Of a stretch of DNA of 64,000 bases, positions 25,850 through 38,856 are shown one piece after another. Under the pieces are notes generated by a model. It saw nothing but the letters and a program-made list of their open reading frames with translations. It ran no database searches and was not told the DNA's origin. Position 1 is the stretch's first letter. Each line of letters opens with the position of its first letter. The stretch lies in NCBI GenBank assembly GCA_018873245.2, contig JAEMBT020000003.1, positions 4,731,843-4,795,842 of the forward strand, read 5' to 3'. This stretch comes from Archegozetes longisetosus (lineage: Eukaryota; Arthropoda; Arachnida; Sarcoptiformes; Trhypochthoniidae). Both the position numbers and the translations under genes were made by a program.

Positions 25850-27046
25850 ATTTAGGCTATTTTTAGACCTGCCAGCTATAAATTTGCAGTTATTTCTATA
25901 CAAAACAGCTGAACTTCAACTTTCAAATTGTTATGACTTGATAAAATAACACTTGACTTAAATTAATGCAATTTAGCTGGGTAATAAATATTAAAACGAA
26001 GTAAAATATAGGTTTTGTAACTTGTTAATTATAAAAGCAACAACTGTGTACATTTTGAGCAACCACACAAATTTGATATGCAAATTCAAAAATCGACATA
26101 AGGGCTTACTTAAATAACTTAAAGTGATCCAATTATTTTTCTATGATTCAACACAAATATTTAGAACGATCATCTTAAAAATGAATCATAACTATTTGTA
26201 AGAATTGAATTTATACTTTTTTCTATTTTTATTGTGTTGCAACTCAAAGCTCGAACATTTTGAATTTAGAGCAGATCATAATAGAGTGATTTATGAAATT
26301 GTCAAATCATTATCAGTAATCTCAGTCGGGCAAACATTTTTGCAGTTAGTTTTTTGTTTTCGATCAACTGTGAAATGAGAATCGATATAAAGTTACTTTT
26401 TAGAGACATTGAAACGCGATAAAAGGACTTCCTTCACAGAGCTAAGTGACTCGATTGAAAATAGAAAATTATGAGTCAAACTAGAGAATATACTTCTGCA
26501 ACGAATTATCTTATTACGCAATAGTTATTAATTAGCAACATTTTAGTTTGCTTGTTATCTAATTTGGAAAATTGATTCAATACTTAATGATTTGAAATAA
26601 GTTTTTATAAGAATCTAAGGAAGATTCATACATGTAATAGATAAGAGTAATAGTGGTATAATCAATTAAGCAATAGAAATAATGTGAGATATTTTGTCAA
26701 ATAAGGTCACGGATAGGAGTTACAAGTGCTTGTTTCAAAGTTGATCAAACTGTTTATTGTGAAAATTAGTTAATAATTGAAGGATAATGCGTTGGTGTCA
26801 GTGGACAACATAATTGGCGTTGCAACTTACTTTTACTTTCACTAATGTTAGACTCGATAAGATGGGTGTGGTCGAAGTCAATTGATTTCGGTTCGAATTA
26901 ATATGACTTTCTCGCACTTGTAATGACCTTCGTGCCAATCGCTCCGCGACTTAAGTATATGACCGAGTTTCAGAATTGTCCTCATCTCAAACTATTGTAG
27001 TGTCTACTTTCATCATGTCATTAGACAATGCTTTACCGCCCATTTT

Positions 27047-27055
27047 CATATAAAA
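27047..27055 (+). promoter_or_regulatory. TATA box of the GYGHG peptide gene
   Basis: CATATAAAAG lies about 85 bp upstream of the ATG at 27139, placing a transcription start near 27080. A strong TATA box is common for highly expressed secreted arthropod proteins. Confidence 0.55.
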
Positions 27056-27138
27056 GCGATCAAATTTATGCATTTTATCATTAGTCTTAGTAGATTTTTC
27101 TTATTAACAACTTCGTAAACAATAAATTCATTTTCAAT

Positions 27139-27640
27139 ATGAAATCTTTGGCAATTCTTACTCTTTTGGCAGCTTTTGTCGCCGTTGCTTTTGCAGGGTA
27201 CCACGGTTACGGAGGACATGGTAAAAACTTTTCTCACTTAATCTTAGCCAAACATTTGAACCATTGAAATAATGTATTGAAAACTGTGATTACTTTTTCG
27301 AAAATGGATATTTACTAGAACTTGTATTTTTGATGATAAGATTTCTTTAGTCAAACTAATATTAAATTTTCAACCTTAGGTTATGGTCATGGATATGGTC
27401 GTCATTTTGGCTATGGTAATTGATCAAACTTGAGTCAATATACTATAAGTTTACATTTACCTACACTCTCAATCAGGTACCTCAATAAAACATGGCGGTT
27501 ATGGTCACGGCTACGGTCACGGGTATGGTCATGGTTATGGACATGGCGGTTACGGTCATGGTTATGGTCACGGTTATGGTCTACATGGACTTGGCCATGG
27601 ATTGGGTGGTTTTGGATATGGCAGAGGGTATTATGGTTGA
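27139..27640 (+). CDS. Small secreted Gly/Tyr/His-rich repeat peptide
   Basis: Three exons (27139-27220, 27380-27415, 27477-27640), all joined in phase 1, give 93 aa. The first 19 residues (MKSLAILTLLAAFVAVAFA) are a clear signal peptide. The mature part of about 74 residues is almost entirely Gly, Tyr and His, built on GYGHGYGHG repeats and ending GRGYYG. Repeats of this composition occur in cuticle or silk-associated structural peptides and in glycine-rich antimicrobial peptides; regular His spacing also suits Zn/Cu binding. Sequence alone does not decide between these. The gene lies between MCC and the protease cluster, on the opposite strand to the proteases. No disruption is seen. Confidence 0.85.
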
Positions 27641-28228
27641 TTAGTTGGCGATTTAGTCCCCTTAAGGCAGTTGTAAGTGATTTAACTTTTAGTCGTTATT
27701 GACTTGTATTGATAGATGCCAATTTTCAAATGTGCACCTTTGCCATATAAAATGACCTGAGATCTTGCAATCTTCCAAAGCTGTACTCCAAATAACTTAT
27801 TCAACCCTATCTTCTAAACTGTTGTGAAAAAGTAAACTAATTTAGAAGTCCATACTTACATACTAAATAATGAATACAAGTCTAAACTGTGAGCTATATT
27901 CTTATTCCACTCTTTAATCTTTGTTATTTTTTATCACAGAAGTGAGACAAAATAAGGCTATTTGTGGTCGATGCTTGAACGAAAGGATAATTAAATTGTG
28001 ATAACCATAATGTTTCATTTTCTGTCAATATTTAAATAAAAATTTGCATTTCTCTCAGTTTTGTGTTGAAATTTGAATTTTCAAGACTGAAGTGAACATT
28101 GACTTGGAATTTGAAGGTTTTATTTTGATGATTTTACAATAAATTAAACAGTATTAGGCAACAGAAGATGTGTCGTAAAAATGAAATTCACTAAAACAAT
28201 AATTTAATGAATTAGTTTTACAAAGAGC
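27641..28228. other. Convergent intergenic stretch
   Basis: The 3' ends of the plus-strand GYGHG gene and the minus-strand SP1 gene face each other here. AATAAA-like sequences occur around 28.03 kb. Nothing else is seen. Confidence 0.6.
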
Positions 28229-30918
28229 TTAATATAATAATCTAAGTTGATTGACCCAATTCATGAAATATGTAACACGAGTATAAACATCAGGGAACCC
28301 TAGATGACAATAATAGTAATACATTAGTACTAGTATTTTATCTCGTTTTCATTATCGAGTTAGAAGAAAGATAATTCTCGTTTCTCTAAACAGCGATCAG
28401 CTAAAATGGCTGTCAACTTATAGGTAATCATTTTATGTATCGGTTCTTCGTTCATATTCAGATGTATTTATCATATGTTTAATAAAACAGATTATCTAAA
28501 TTTCATTACTTATTCTAAAGAAAATCAATTAGAAGTTAAAAAGTTGATGGTAAAATTGAGACTGACCGGGTTTAGCACAGCCTGAACCGAATGATGTGAT
28601 TCCAGCCAAATGCCATTTGGTGCCTATTTTGCATTGTAGTGGTCCACCTGAGTCGCCCTTTCGACAAAAATGGATCAAATTCAGTACTTATTAGTTCGTT
28701 ACGACAAATGTGTCAGCTCAAGCTTACATGACATGTGCCTTTTCCTCCTGAAAAAGATAACATAATTACACACTTTTAAATTACTGGTAAAACTTTCAAT
28801 TTGAACAAGAACAATAAGTAAAGGTTATCGAGATTAATGTTTATGTAAAGCGTAAGAATAAATATGAAAAAATAAATCTAATCTAAAGTTTGAAAGTTTA
28901 GCTAGAAATGAATCAAATCTTTCGCACTCAGAGTTTTAGCTTTGAAAAATTATGTTCAAGCCTCCAATGCTAGCAATTTGTTACACATTCGCAATCGCGC
29001 ATTATTGGCCAATTATTGCATCGGCAATTTGATGCATTTCATAAAAATTAGTGCTCAAAATGTTTGCGTCTTCAAGTCACGAAATAAATTGCCAAAAGTT
29101 CTCAACTACTATGTATTTATTCTAGATGGAAATAATCAGTAGTAGCAAGAAGATGAGATTCTGAAAATTTAGAAAAAGTTGATCCAGAAAATCATAATTA
29201 CCTTTGCCGTCGTTGGTCCCAGCACATAAGTGCCAACTCCTTATTCCTATTTTAAACTTAGGGTAGTACGCGTTCTGACATTCAGAGTTATCGAATACTT
29301 GTATTTTCACTTTTTGGAGTATATCGGCACCTTTTTTATCTGAAATATACATTTCAATTTAATTATTATAATAGAAGTTTTCAATACAAGTCTTGTGGTT
29401 TTCATTGTAATATTATATTTGAATTTGATTGATTCTGACTTTAATTTTGCATTGAATAAAGAAAATAATGGCAAATAATAAATGCTTACTATAATCGACT
29501 TTCCCCCAACCTGTGGCCACGCACTCTTTATCTTGAAATTCTGCATTAATATCTGGTGGTAAGCAGAGTGGTTGCACGAATTCAGTTGTTTCAATTGGTT
29601 CCTTTAACTTCATCAATGCAATATCATTGTCATACCCTCTATACCATGGATAATGAAATACATGAGAGACCAGGTGAGTTTTTTCATGAGATTCTGATAC
29701 TTTTTGGTGATGTTCTCCCACTAGAGTTGAGAAAGAAAGAGATGAAGATTAGAAAAAAGTTGTGCCACACAATTGTCCAGTTGAATGCTTTTTAATATAC
29801 CTCTTACTTCCCAAAAGATGGCCTGAGGCAGTGTGAAAAGGGGACTGTAAGAGGAGATGGAGAGAGTGAAAAAGGGTTAAAACTGGCAATTAAAACTACG
29901 ATCTGAACTGAAATGCAATTTTAAAATTATGATATCATCTCAAATGCAATTCTAGGACTTTGCTTGGCTTGTTGTCAAGGTTAGAAAGTTGAATGACTTC
30001 AAACGATTGCATAGCAGTTAATTTGATTTCCTCACATGTGATCCTGAAGAATGTTGCCTAATTTCTGCTAATTAAAACTCGCTAAACTAGTCGTTGATTC
30101 AATTTTCAAGAGTAACTCATTACATAATGATAAAGTACTGTTAAGATTGTTATTATTATGAATTTTGTTTTTGAGTAAAATCAATCGCATAATTAATTCA
30201 TACTTAATAATACAATGCGCTGCTGTGATAACCCATGAATTATCAATGAGAACACCTGAATCAGAGAATTCAATAAAACTTATTATTAGAAACATGTCTT
30301 CATAATTAAGCTCCATTAGAACCTTTTCATTCTATACAGATAGCACTCGAAGCCTTAAGATTGAAAACTATTTCTCTAAACCATCAAAGTTCATTCAAAA
30401 CTGATTAATTTGTTAGTTTGAAAATCAATTAACCAAAAAACCGATTAATTGTTTGATTAGTGATTTATTAACAATAGACATAAGTTTAAAATGAAATGAA
30501 GTAGATTTAGTTAGGTTTTGAGTCACCTCCACACCAATGTCCAACTTTGCCAGCCTGAGGATGTGTCAGTCTTATTGAAACCTAAAGAATAACAGTTTTC
30601 AAATTAAATAGTGAATGGCAGAGAACAGTCAAATAAAATTGATTATAGAAGGATTGTTAGTGAATGATGTGATGTGCTGACCTGCCAGGGCCATTCTCCT
30701 GGCTGAGAACTGTTTCCACCGACGATCCTTTCAGTGAGAGGACTTTCATTGTTGAACCTATTAATTCCACATACTTTAGCAGAACAAAAAGTTTGCATCG
30801 ATTTCATAAGATTGTTGGTTCGAGTTATTTGACTGACAGATGACTTACCAGATTGTGCGACCGAAAGTCGCCAAAAGGGTATCGATCCTAAAACTGCTAG
30901 AATCACCGGTATTAGCAT
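28229..30918 (-). CDS. S1 serine protease SP1 (no clip module)
   Basis: Nine exons (30918-30682, 30581-30527, 30255-30204, 29844-29801, 29720-29490, 29339-29202, 28747-28728, 28657-28567, 28299-28229) give 312 aa. It begins with a signal peptide (LIPVILAVLGSIPFWRLSVA). A short propeptide with one close cysteine pair precedes the activation site TER/IVGGN. The catalytic triad is complete: His in TAAHC, Asp in DNDIALMKL, Ser in CHGDSGGPLQC. The C-terminal block is FPDVYTRVTYFMNWV. The residue at trypsin position 189 appears to be Gly (GKGTCHGDSGG) rather than Asp, so trypsin-like Lys/Arg specificity is doubtful. Exon 4 needs the second of two overlapping donors (GAG/GTATAT) to keep phase. The protein is expected to be secreted as a zymogen; its substrate is unknown. 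Confidence 0.9.
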
Positions 30919-31687
30919 AATATTGCTAATTAAGGCTAACAGTTATTCAACCAAATTAGCCAAAGGTTAACATGGGATCAAAGACAATTCACTGAGACAA
31001 AGAAGCTATAAAAAATTGATAGAAACAATCGTTGAAAAAGTAGTTACTTAAGTATTTGGAATAATTACAGACAGAAGACTTGCCATAATATCCCGCGGGA
31101 GATATTGAAGCATTTACTTTTCTCTTATGCTTCTTATCCAATTATCATAACTCCACCTCATAGGAAACCTGCTCTAACTGACGACGCGATCATGACCCTA
31201 CGTAGCCAATTATTACGACTCGACACTAACTAGTAACTATTTAAATCTCTTCAACTATAAATTAGTCTATCATTACCTTTATATCATTTGTTTGCGCTAG
31301 ATTTCATTTTCATACAATCGCAGCTACAGCTAAAGCTCAATGGTTTAGCCCATAGTTTAAAACTCTATTCTTATAGAATAAAGCTTTCGCAAATCAATTG
31401 TATCAACAAATTTATTATTTTCAGTCGTTCCAAGTAATTTAAGACTAAGAAAATTGAATCAATCGTTTATTTTTTGGACTAATACAGATGATGATTAGTA
31501 TTTAAATAATTGATATAAATTAATAAACTTAACAAAAGTTCTAATTGAATTTAAATTATGTTATTTACACAATTGAAATAATGGCATCACTACTAATGAA
31601 TGATGCGATCAATTAGTTTTAAAGCTAGTTATTTAACTTTCAGCTCAATTGGCATAACAACTAACTATTCAAACAAATTTATTATAT
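30919..31687. other. SP1 upstream / SP2 downstream interval
   Basis: About 770 bp between two co-oriented protease genes. It holds the SP1 core promoter listed separately and presumably the SP2 polyadenylation signal; no further coding sequence is seen. Confidence 0.6.
30990..31016 (-). promoter_or_regulatory. Putative core promoter of SP1
   Basis: Reading the minus strand, TTTTTTATAG is followed about 20 bp later by CTCAGTG, an arthropod TCAGT initiator, some 75 bp before the SP1 ATG. Confidence 0.35.
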
Positions 31688-33946
31688 TTATGAGGTGTGA
31701 ATCGCTATCCAATCAACAAATTCAGAAATTCGAGTGTACACTCCCGGAAGATTAGGTCGCGCACAGCCAACTCCTATTTTATGCATAATTCAATAGATTA
31801 AACATAATTTCAAATCAAATCTATAGTTAATATGTAGCACAACACTGACCCCATGAGACGAGACCGATTAGCGTTGTCTTTCCTTCTTCTTTAAGACTAA
31901 GAGGACTACCTGAGTCTCCCTGACAAGAATCTTTTCCGCCCTCCTTATAACCAGCGCAGAGCATATTTGGGAATATGTTTTCTCTTCTTCCAACACTCTT
32001 CATCCATTGCTGACATTCATCAGAATCGATTACTTCAACTTCAACTTTTTGTAGGATTCCGGGTGCTGTTGAAACCCCGTATTGCGTCCGACCCCAACCG
32101 GTCGCCGTCGCCTTTTCGCCAGTATAGTTTTGGCCTGAAGGGTTCATCAAAAACTTGATTAAACATTTATCGGAATTGTTATCAATTAATAGTTGTCAAT
32201 CAGATGTAAAGGCTATGATTAATCAGAATAAACTTGTTATCATTTAGTGTAATTTGAAATCCTATTTCTATTACATCAACTTTAATTATATACCTCTGTT
32301 TGCTTAATCAGTATCCGTATGAAATTCAATTAATAAATTGGAGGAATTAAACATATGTTAAGACAATCAATTTCAATCACAATTTATCTAATCGACCTTA
32401 GAGTAGAGGAAAGTTTATCAGTCGATTTGGGATTGATTGTGAGAAAAGCAGTCTCTTTTTTGTTGGCAAATATTTTGACCACAAGCATTAACTCATAAAT
32501 ACAATAATAGCTGAGTTATGCAAGCTTTTTATGTAATATTAAAAATGTTTCTTTTCAACCTTAAGAGAGCGCATCTGATTGTATATAATTATGAATTGAT
32601 CGAAGCAATAATTATAATAATTTATTTGTCAGAATCCTGTTACATGTGTTCGGACCGGTTGATCACAACATACCTTTTTGTGGAAGGCATATAGGAAGAA
32701 TATGCTGTCGAAAAGTGACGTCTTCACTTAATTCTAATAAAGCAATATCATTTTGATAAGTTGCTGGATTGTAACCTTCGTTGACGACCTTCCGGCGAAC
32801 TCCAAACTCTTCATGTGCGAACTGTTCCGTCTGTCCGCGCAGATTGTAATCCCCAAGTCGTATTCTCAAATTTGTTGCAGGAGTTCTTTTGATAAAGAAT
32901 TAATAATAAAAGGGAAGTGTTTTATTAAAATACTCGAATTTGCAACAAACACTTTTTTATATTAATGTTCTAAATGATGCTTTGATTACTTGTAAACACA
33001 ATGCGCTGCAGTAACCACCCATCGATTTTTGATCAAAGCTCCGCCACAAGATATTTTCTGGTTGAAGTATTGTTGTTTGACAATAGCCGCCTGCCATGGA
33101 GTGTGTCCAAAGCGAGCATTTTCCCCACCGACAATTTTTGCTCCTCTGTTGTAATAGATTTTTCCACATTCTGTCAGAAAAAAACGTTTTCAACTGAATA
33201 ACTGAACTGAACTGAAGTTGGCCTACAAACAAATATTATGACCTTTCGGTCGCATTTTGTGATACATATCCCTATTTATAAAAGTTGCGAAAATGCTAGC
33301 ATAAGGTGACATTGAAATTTGAGCCTATCAAATATTCAAAACCAATCCATACCTGGCTCGTGGACTTCTGCTGCTACTGAGACCGAACTATTAGGAATAT
33401 CATGAGGAACACAACAACTCCAAAATATGCCTCCACTACAAAGATCGAGGGGTCTCCTTCCCTGAACCCAACACGAAAGGCCGAAACCACACGGATATTT
33501 TTCACTTTGATGATAACATTGTTGAGGAAATGCTTTAATAGATTGAAATGAATCATAAGATTAAGTTATGATAAATGGATAGGAATGAATAAAAAGAAAC
33601 AGTTTTAGGAATATCTAGATTTAGATGTGACGATAGTTTATGTGTCAATAAATCAAACCATGCATTATTTGCGTTAAACTGACACCTCAAGTACTATGAA
33701 TCGTGTTTGTAACATGAATTTTAACATGAATTCTCGTCAAAACTTACATAATATATATCTAGCAATACTAAGTAAGTTCCATAAAGTATTTGACGGCTGT
33801 TTCGAACTTCGATGGGTTTGCGTAAAATGAGATGTCAGTGAACCTGATATGGACAGCGGGCCCTTTCGACTCCCAAAATATGCAATAGTTGGCTGGCAAC
33901 AAATTATACAAATGATGACTAGGAATGCATTGATGCTCCTAAACAT
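31688..33946 (-). CDS. Clip-like serine protease SP2
   Basis: Six exons (33946-33748, 33532-33353, 33170-32990, 32885-32674, 32134-31850, 31773-31688) give 380 aa. After a signal peptide ([18 protein letters not shown]) comes a basic linker. Next is a six-cysteine module with spacing C-x8-C-x5-C-x10-C-x7-CC, as in the disulfide-knot region of Stubble/filzig-type arthropod proteases. The activation site is [12 protein letters not shown]. The triad is His in TAAHC, Asp in QNDIALLEL and Ser in DSCQGDSGS. Asp at position 189 predicts trypsin-like cleavage after Lys/Arg. The usual GDSGGP reads GDSGSP here, replacing Gly197 by Ser. The C-terminus, [14 protein letters not shown], is normal. A minor untranslated first exon starting near 34078 is possible. 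Likely role: extracellular proteolytic cascade or matrix remodelling (inference). Confidence 0.92.
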
Positions 33947-36900
33947 TCTAGAGACCCAAATAAGATTGATGAAAATCTTAAAATCTGATTCATTACTTAT
34001 GTTATTGAAATTGAAATATTGATAAATCAATTGAAAAATGTTAAGATTAAAGAAAACCCTTTTAGTAAAGTGACTGAGCAGAAAATTAGAAAACATATCG
34101 GAATTAGCAATATAGATTAATGATTAAATGGTAATAAAATGGTTAATAAACGAAGCGTTCAAGTGAGAAAAGTTAGGCGTCTCCCGGAAGACACACATAT
34201 AGACAAGAGAGACATAACATCCTAAGGCTACGACCTATCCTACTTGAATAGATGCAAAACTAAGTTTGGTCAACAACTAAGTGACTTTCCATAAACATCC
34301 TTCGCTTATTATAACCTGGTTTCAAATTCAAAAAATAGTATGTTTGTGTTTATTCTACTTTGACTGTATTTTCAGGTGAAAATCATGCTCAGGCTCAACT
34401 GCGGAAAACATTCACAACTGTTTGACTCTAAATATTTCTCAGAGTTGTTGAAAAGCTTGAAATAAACGTTTTATGATTTGTTTCTTTGAACTAATCGTTT
34501 TTCGGTTAAGGTTTCAGTAAATTCAATTATTTGTGGACATTAACGAACTAGCATTAACTGAAAATATGGTAGCTGTAACGACTGAAAGGCAGCATAAGAG
34601 TTGGGTTAAAGTAGAGTGAGAGATAGATCGGAGGTATTTCATGCAGGTATACTTAGTAATAAAGTTAAGTAGTGCAAGTTCAAGGTCATTAGACTATTTC
34701 AGGTTTCTATGTTATACATGATCCTACTACTTATTCCCAATTCTTTTTTCTCAAATTTTTCACCATTTTACTCATATTCATATATCTAACTTAGATTCCT
34801 ATTCGATCAGCTTTTAAAATCAGCAAAATTTTTATCGGATTTCATTATCAATTTATGAATTGAGGTCACTTTTTTGTGCTGCACTCCTGATTAATTGATT
34901 GTATGTCAAGTCTTTGAAAAACAGTTCGAATATTTTGTCAAACTTTGCTAAATAAATTAACGTCAAATGGCTTTATAGCGTAAGAATAGATTGAAAATAT
35001 TTACAGAAAAGTCAAATTAAGTAAAGAGTTTTAAGCAGAGAGCATTTCAATAGATTTAGTCAAGATTCGGAATAATTAAGAAAACAATACCTGCATTCTG
35101 TCCTTTAGGTAAATAACGTTGAACAGAGATGTTATAACATCAACACATAATAACAATTGAATAATAACTAAGAGCACATAGAGATAAGTAATATCGAGAC
35201 ATTCAATGATGACCAATAAACAAAAACACAATTATTAGAAGTGATATATGTGTAACTAGTATTCAAAGCAGGAGATCTTCAGTGAGTTTTACACTCACTA
35301 ACAGCAAACAAGACTAAGCAGTGATTCAGTTGTAAAGTTTTTAATTATGTGGAACAACATCGCGATAGAAAATGGGTTATAAGTTAAAAGTTATAGCGTT
35401 GGACCGGGAGTGTAGCCTTCCCCTCAGTTCGACTAAGTTTTTATTTTTTCCACATATATTTAGGTCATCAGCCATTTCAACCAATTACACTCCAGTCATT
35501 CATCCGTTATTTCTCTCTCCACCACAACAATGCATTGCATTGCTTTGTGCCAATCCATGGATTGGGACATTTGTCCCAACTTTTCAACGCATTCTACATT
35601 TTCTCAATTATTATTCCAATAAAACGACTCTTTTTAATCGTTCCATAAGCATGAAATGCAGAGTTTTGAAATAGTTTTAAAACAGTTGCGCACAAAAAAC
35701 CGCAAGAATGACAAACGAATTGTTGTATTTTCGATGCCTCCCTTTTCAAGTTCATGATTGTGTTTGCCGATAAATATTTTCATAGATGTAACTCTGATAT
35801 AATTTATTGGTAAGCAACAAAAACTAAACAGCTTTGAAGTCACTCTAAATTTTTATCTAACATAACAACCAGTGGAACGTAGCTTTAAAAATCAGTTTAA
35901 CACTGATTCAATATTATAACTTAAATTGATTGTGATCTCAGTCAGTAAATAACTTGAAATTATTGAAGAGAAATGCAAAATTACCAATTAAACTTTGACC
36001 TTTAAGACAAATTGAGGTTTTCTCAAAGAATATCAAGTATAGTGTTTTCCTTAATTGCACGCAAACTACAATAATTGAGTGTAGAACTTCAAATTGATGT
36101 GACATTGTTAAAAAATTATCGTTATTTATAAAGTTTGTAAATATTTGTTTGACAATCAACTTTTAAGCATCACTCATTTCAACTCCTTATGACTTACTCT
36201 ATATCGATCAGATTTAGATATTTAATTGGATTTAATAGTTTTAATGTTTCTCATCTGTTACTTTAAAGGTAACTTTTCTAAAACATCAGATTATGTAAGA
36301 ATGATCTAAATTGACTACAAAGTTTAGTTTGCTGAAAAAATGTCAATCTTGAAATTGAGAAAAGGCTTGATGAAAAATGGTGATGCTCTAGAAACGCTAT
36401 ACATCTTACTAAACGTTTTTTCAGACTTCTGTAGATCTTGATAATGAAGTTCTAAATGAACTCCATATGATTTTTCTAATCAAGCTGGTATCATTTTTCA
36501 GTTGTCAGAATTGCTTTATAGTATTTATTTATCATATGCGAGGATTAAGGCTATAAATATCTCAGTCAAGTCTTGTTATTGAATTAAAAGCAACTTTTAA
36601 ACATAATTAATCAACAAAAAGATATAGTCAAAATCCGAGAGCAATCTTCAAAAGATCTTTATTATGATAATAAACCAAATCATATTGAATGTCTGATTCT
36701 TGTTTCAATATGACATCTTATGCAAATTGAGCTCAAATATGTATAAATTGAGTCTTGAATTTTTTACTTAAGTCAAAATTTTCATCTTAATTTATGTGAC
36801 CCTCATTCCGTAACTGTGTTCAAACACTCAAATAGAATACATCAAAGATAAGGTACCAGTTTTAAAATCATCACAAATACGTTTTTGTTGTGTGCAATCG

Positions 36901-38856
36901 ATAATCAATTTTGAAAGCAATTTATAACTACATTATATTTTTCGGAACCAAATTCACACGAATTGCTCTAGTATCAATTTGTTTCAATTAGGTCTTGACA
37001 AATACTCAGCTTTGAGAGAATTCAAATTGGATTGCAATTTTACGCACAGAAATAGTCGAACAGTAAGTAATTTGCCTGCGAAATGAGGCTCATTCAAAGA
37101 TTATTTTATGGCACACAATCAGAACTCAATTAGCTGTCGAGTGAGAATTGGGTTATATATTCTACCAGTAATTTGTGATATGCCGGAAATTTATGTTTAG
37201 ATTTTTTACTACATAAGCAAAATACAAAACTTTATACTTTTAAATAGCCAGCAGCAAATAGACTAAAAGCTCCAAAGTATGACGACTTTCTATTAAGTCT
37301 TTGAATAACAGACAAGTTTTCATATGTTTTTTTTAAAAATAAACTTCTTAATATATATGACTAGTTCAAATTTCTGTTTCTCAAACTAATGATTCATCAT
37401 TGAGCTAATTATTCTGTTATACGGTATATGCCAAATGATTAATCTGCATTTTTTTTAAATAAACAGGACAATTTCACTTAAGTTTAAAATTGATGGTTTT
37501 CAATATTTATTTGGAGCTAACCTAAGTTTAAGGCTCAACTTTAAACAAAATCGTAGAAAAATGATGCTTGAAAATATTGTCAACTGTATTGAATATTTTA
37601 TGCTTGCAAATGTAAAAATTTAACAATTCGGCTACTTTTAAAAATTGAAATTTTAGAGTGACAAGCCCAGAAGAATAAGGGTCTAGGCAGAGCTTTTAGG
37701 CAGTAGTCATAGAAGTTTGATCTGAATTGTATTTGTTGCGAAAATTGTGGTAAATTGCAGTCGCTTTGCTTCAACAATTGTTTAATGCTGCTTAACCTCA
37801 ACTAAACTCAAAGTCAACGCGATTTGCAACAATGCTCGCGAGAAGGAATCGAATTAAACTTGCTATAAATCTTCTATCTAAACTTGAAGTTGAAAAAATC
37901 GTTCATTTGATATATAAAAACACGATGTCATTGTTTTTATTGACATTTTCAAGGAGCCGGCTATTAAAGTGGTATTTTTCTGTCAAAACATTTATCATAA
38001 CTTATGATTCGCTTGAAAATAAATATATTTTGTCATTAGATTTTCAATGAGAAAAAAGACAAAAAATCAACAATAATTATGAATTAATTGACGTTTTGAT
38101 TGCAAACATTCCGGAGCTAATACTTATGTTTTAAACTATTCACTCAAATATAGTACACATGAATGATGCAAAATTAAATAATTGTACATTTCAGGCAACT
38201 TTGAACAGGTATTGTTCGTATCGGAACAAAGAATTAATATTTGAGTTAAAACGTCATTTTGACAATGATAGATCTTTAATATTAAGTTTCGAGAGAGAAC
38301 TTTAACGTTACAAGATCTTGTAGTTCGGTATTAAACAGTCACTCAAACTTCAACAAAATCCTTAATGTTTTCAAAGTTACAAAATGTTTTACAATTTGCA
38401 AAAATTAAATGTCGAATACTAGATAAAATATAAGAATTAGACCAACTAATTCTCTTCAATACTTTCAGTTGTTTACTGAAATGCGTGTATTGCTTGTAAA
38501 ATTATTGTAATCAAATTAAACAGAAGCGATCGGATCCAGAACTCACGAATCATTTGGATTTTCTAAACAAACTTAACATTACTTTAAAATTCATAAAACC
38601 TAAAGTGATTTTCAATTAATTTTACAAAATAAAAGTTTGAATTTGATCACATTCTAGTAGCAGAAATGAAATGAGAAGTAACAAAATTGAATGCAAAAAT
38701 GCACGTTTTATTAAATAAATAATGAAGTGAACAATAATTAGAAATGGCATAAAAACAACCAAACTATCGACTGAACTTATCAATAATTGTTTTCAGTCAA
38801 ATCGATCGATAAGTTTGATGTTCAACAATAACAAAAATGCTCATATTAAATTAAAC
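33947..38856. other. Long interval without a confident gene
   Basis: About 4.9 kb between SP2 and SP3. It presumably contains the SP2 promoter (a CTCAGTCAC initiator-like site near 34078) and the SP3 3' end. Open frames here (for example plus strand 35372-35674) lack signal peptides, domains or splice context and look like chance. Confidence 0.55.

Larger units (their letters stand above)
24816..27138. other. Intergenic interval holding a hAT element
   Basis: About 2.3 kb between MCC and the GYGHG peptide gene. Apart from the hAT element at 25.27-25.85 kb and the TATA-type promoter just before 27.1 kb, it is unremarkable AT-rich DNA with no supported gene. Confidence 0.6.

Noticed and set aside
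26885-26905. GGTTCGAATTA, resembling a tRNA B box
   Set aside because: No A box, acceptor stem or cloverleaf could be formed around it.
35372-35674. Plus-strand open frame of 100 codons
   Set aside because: No signal peptide, domain or splice context; composition as expected by chance.
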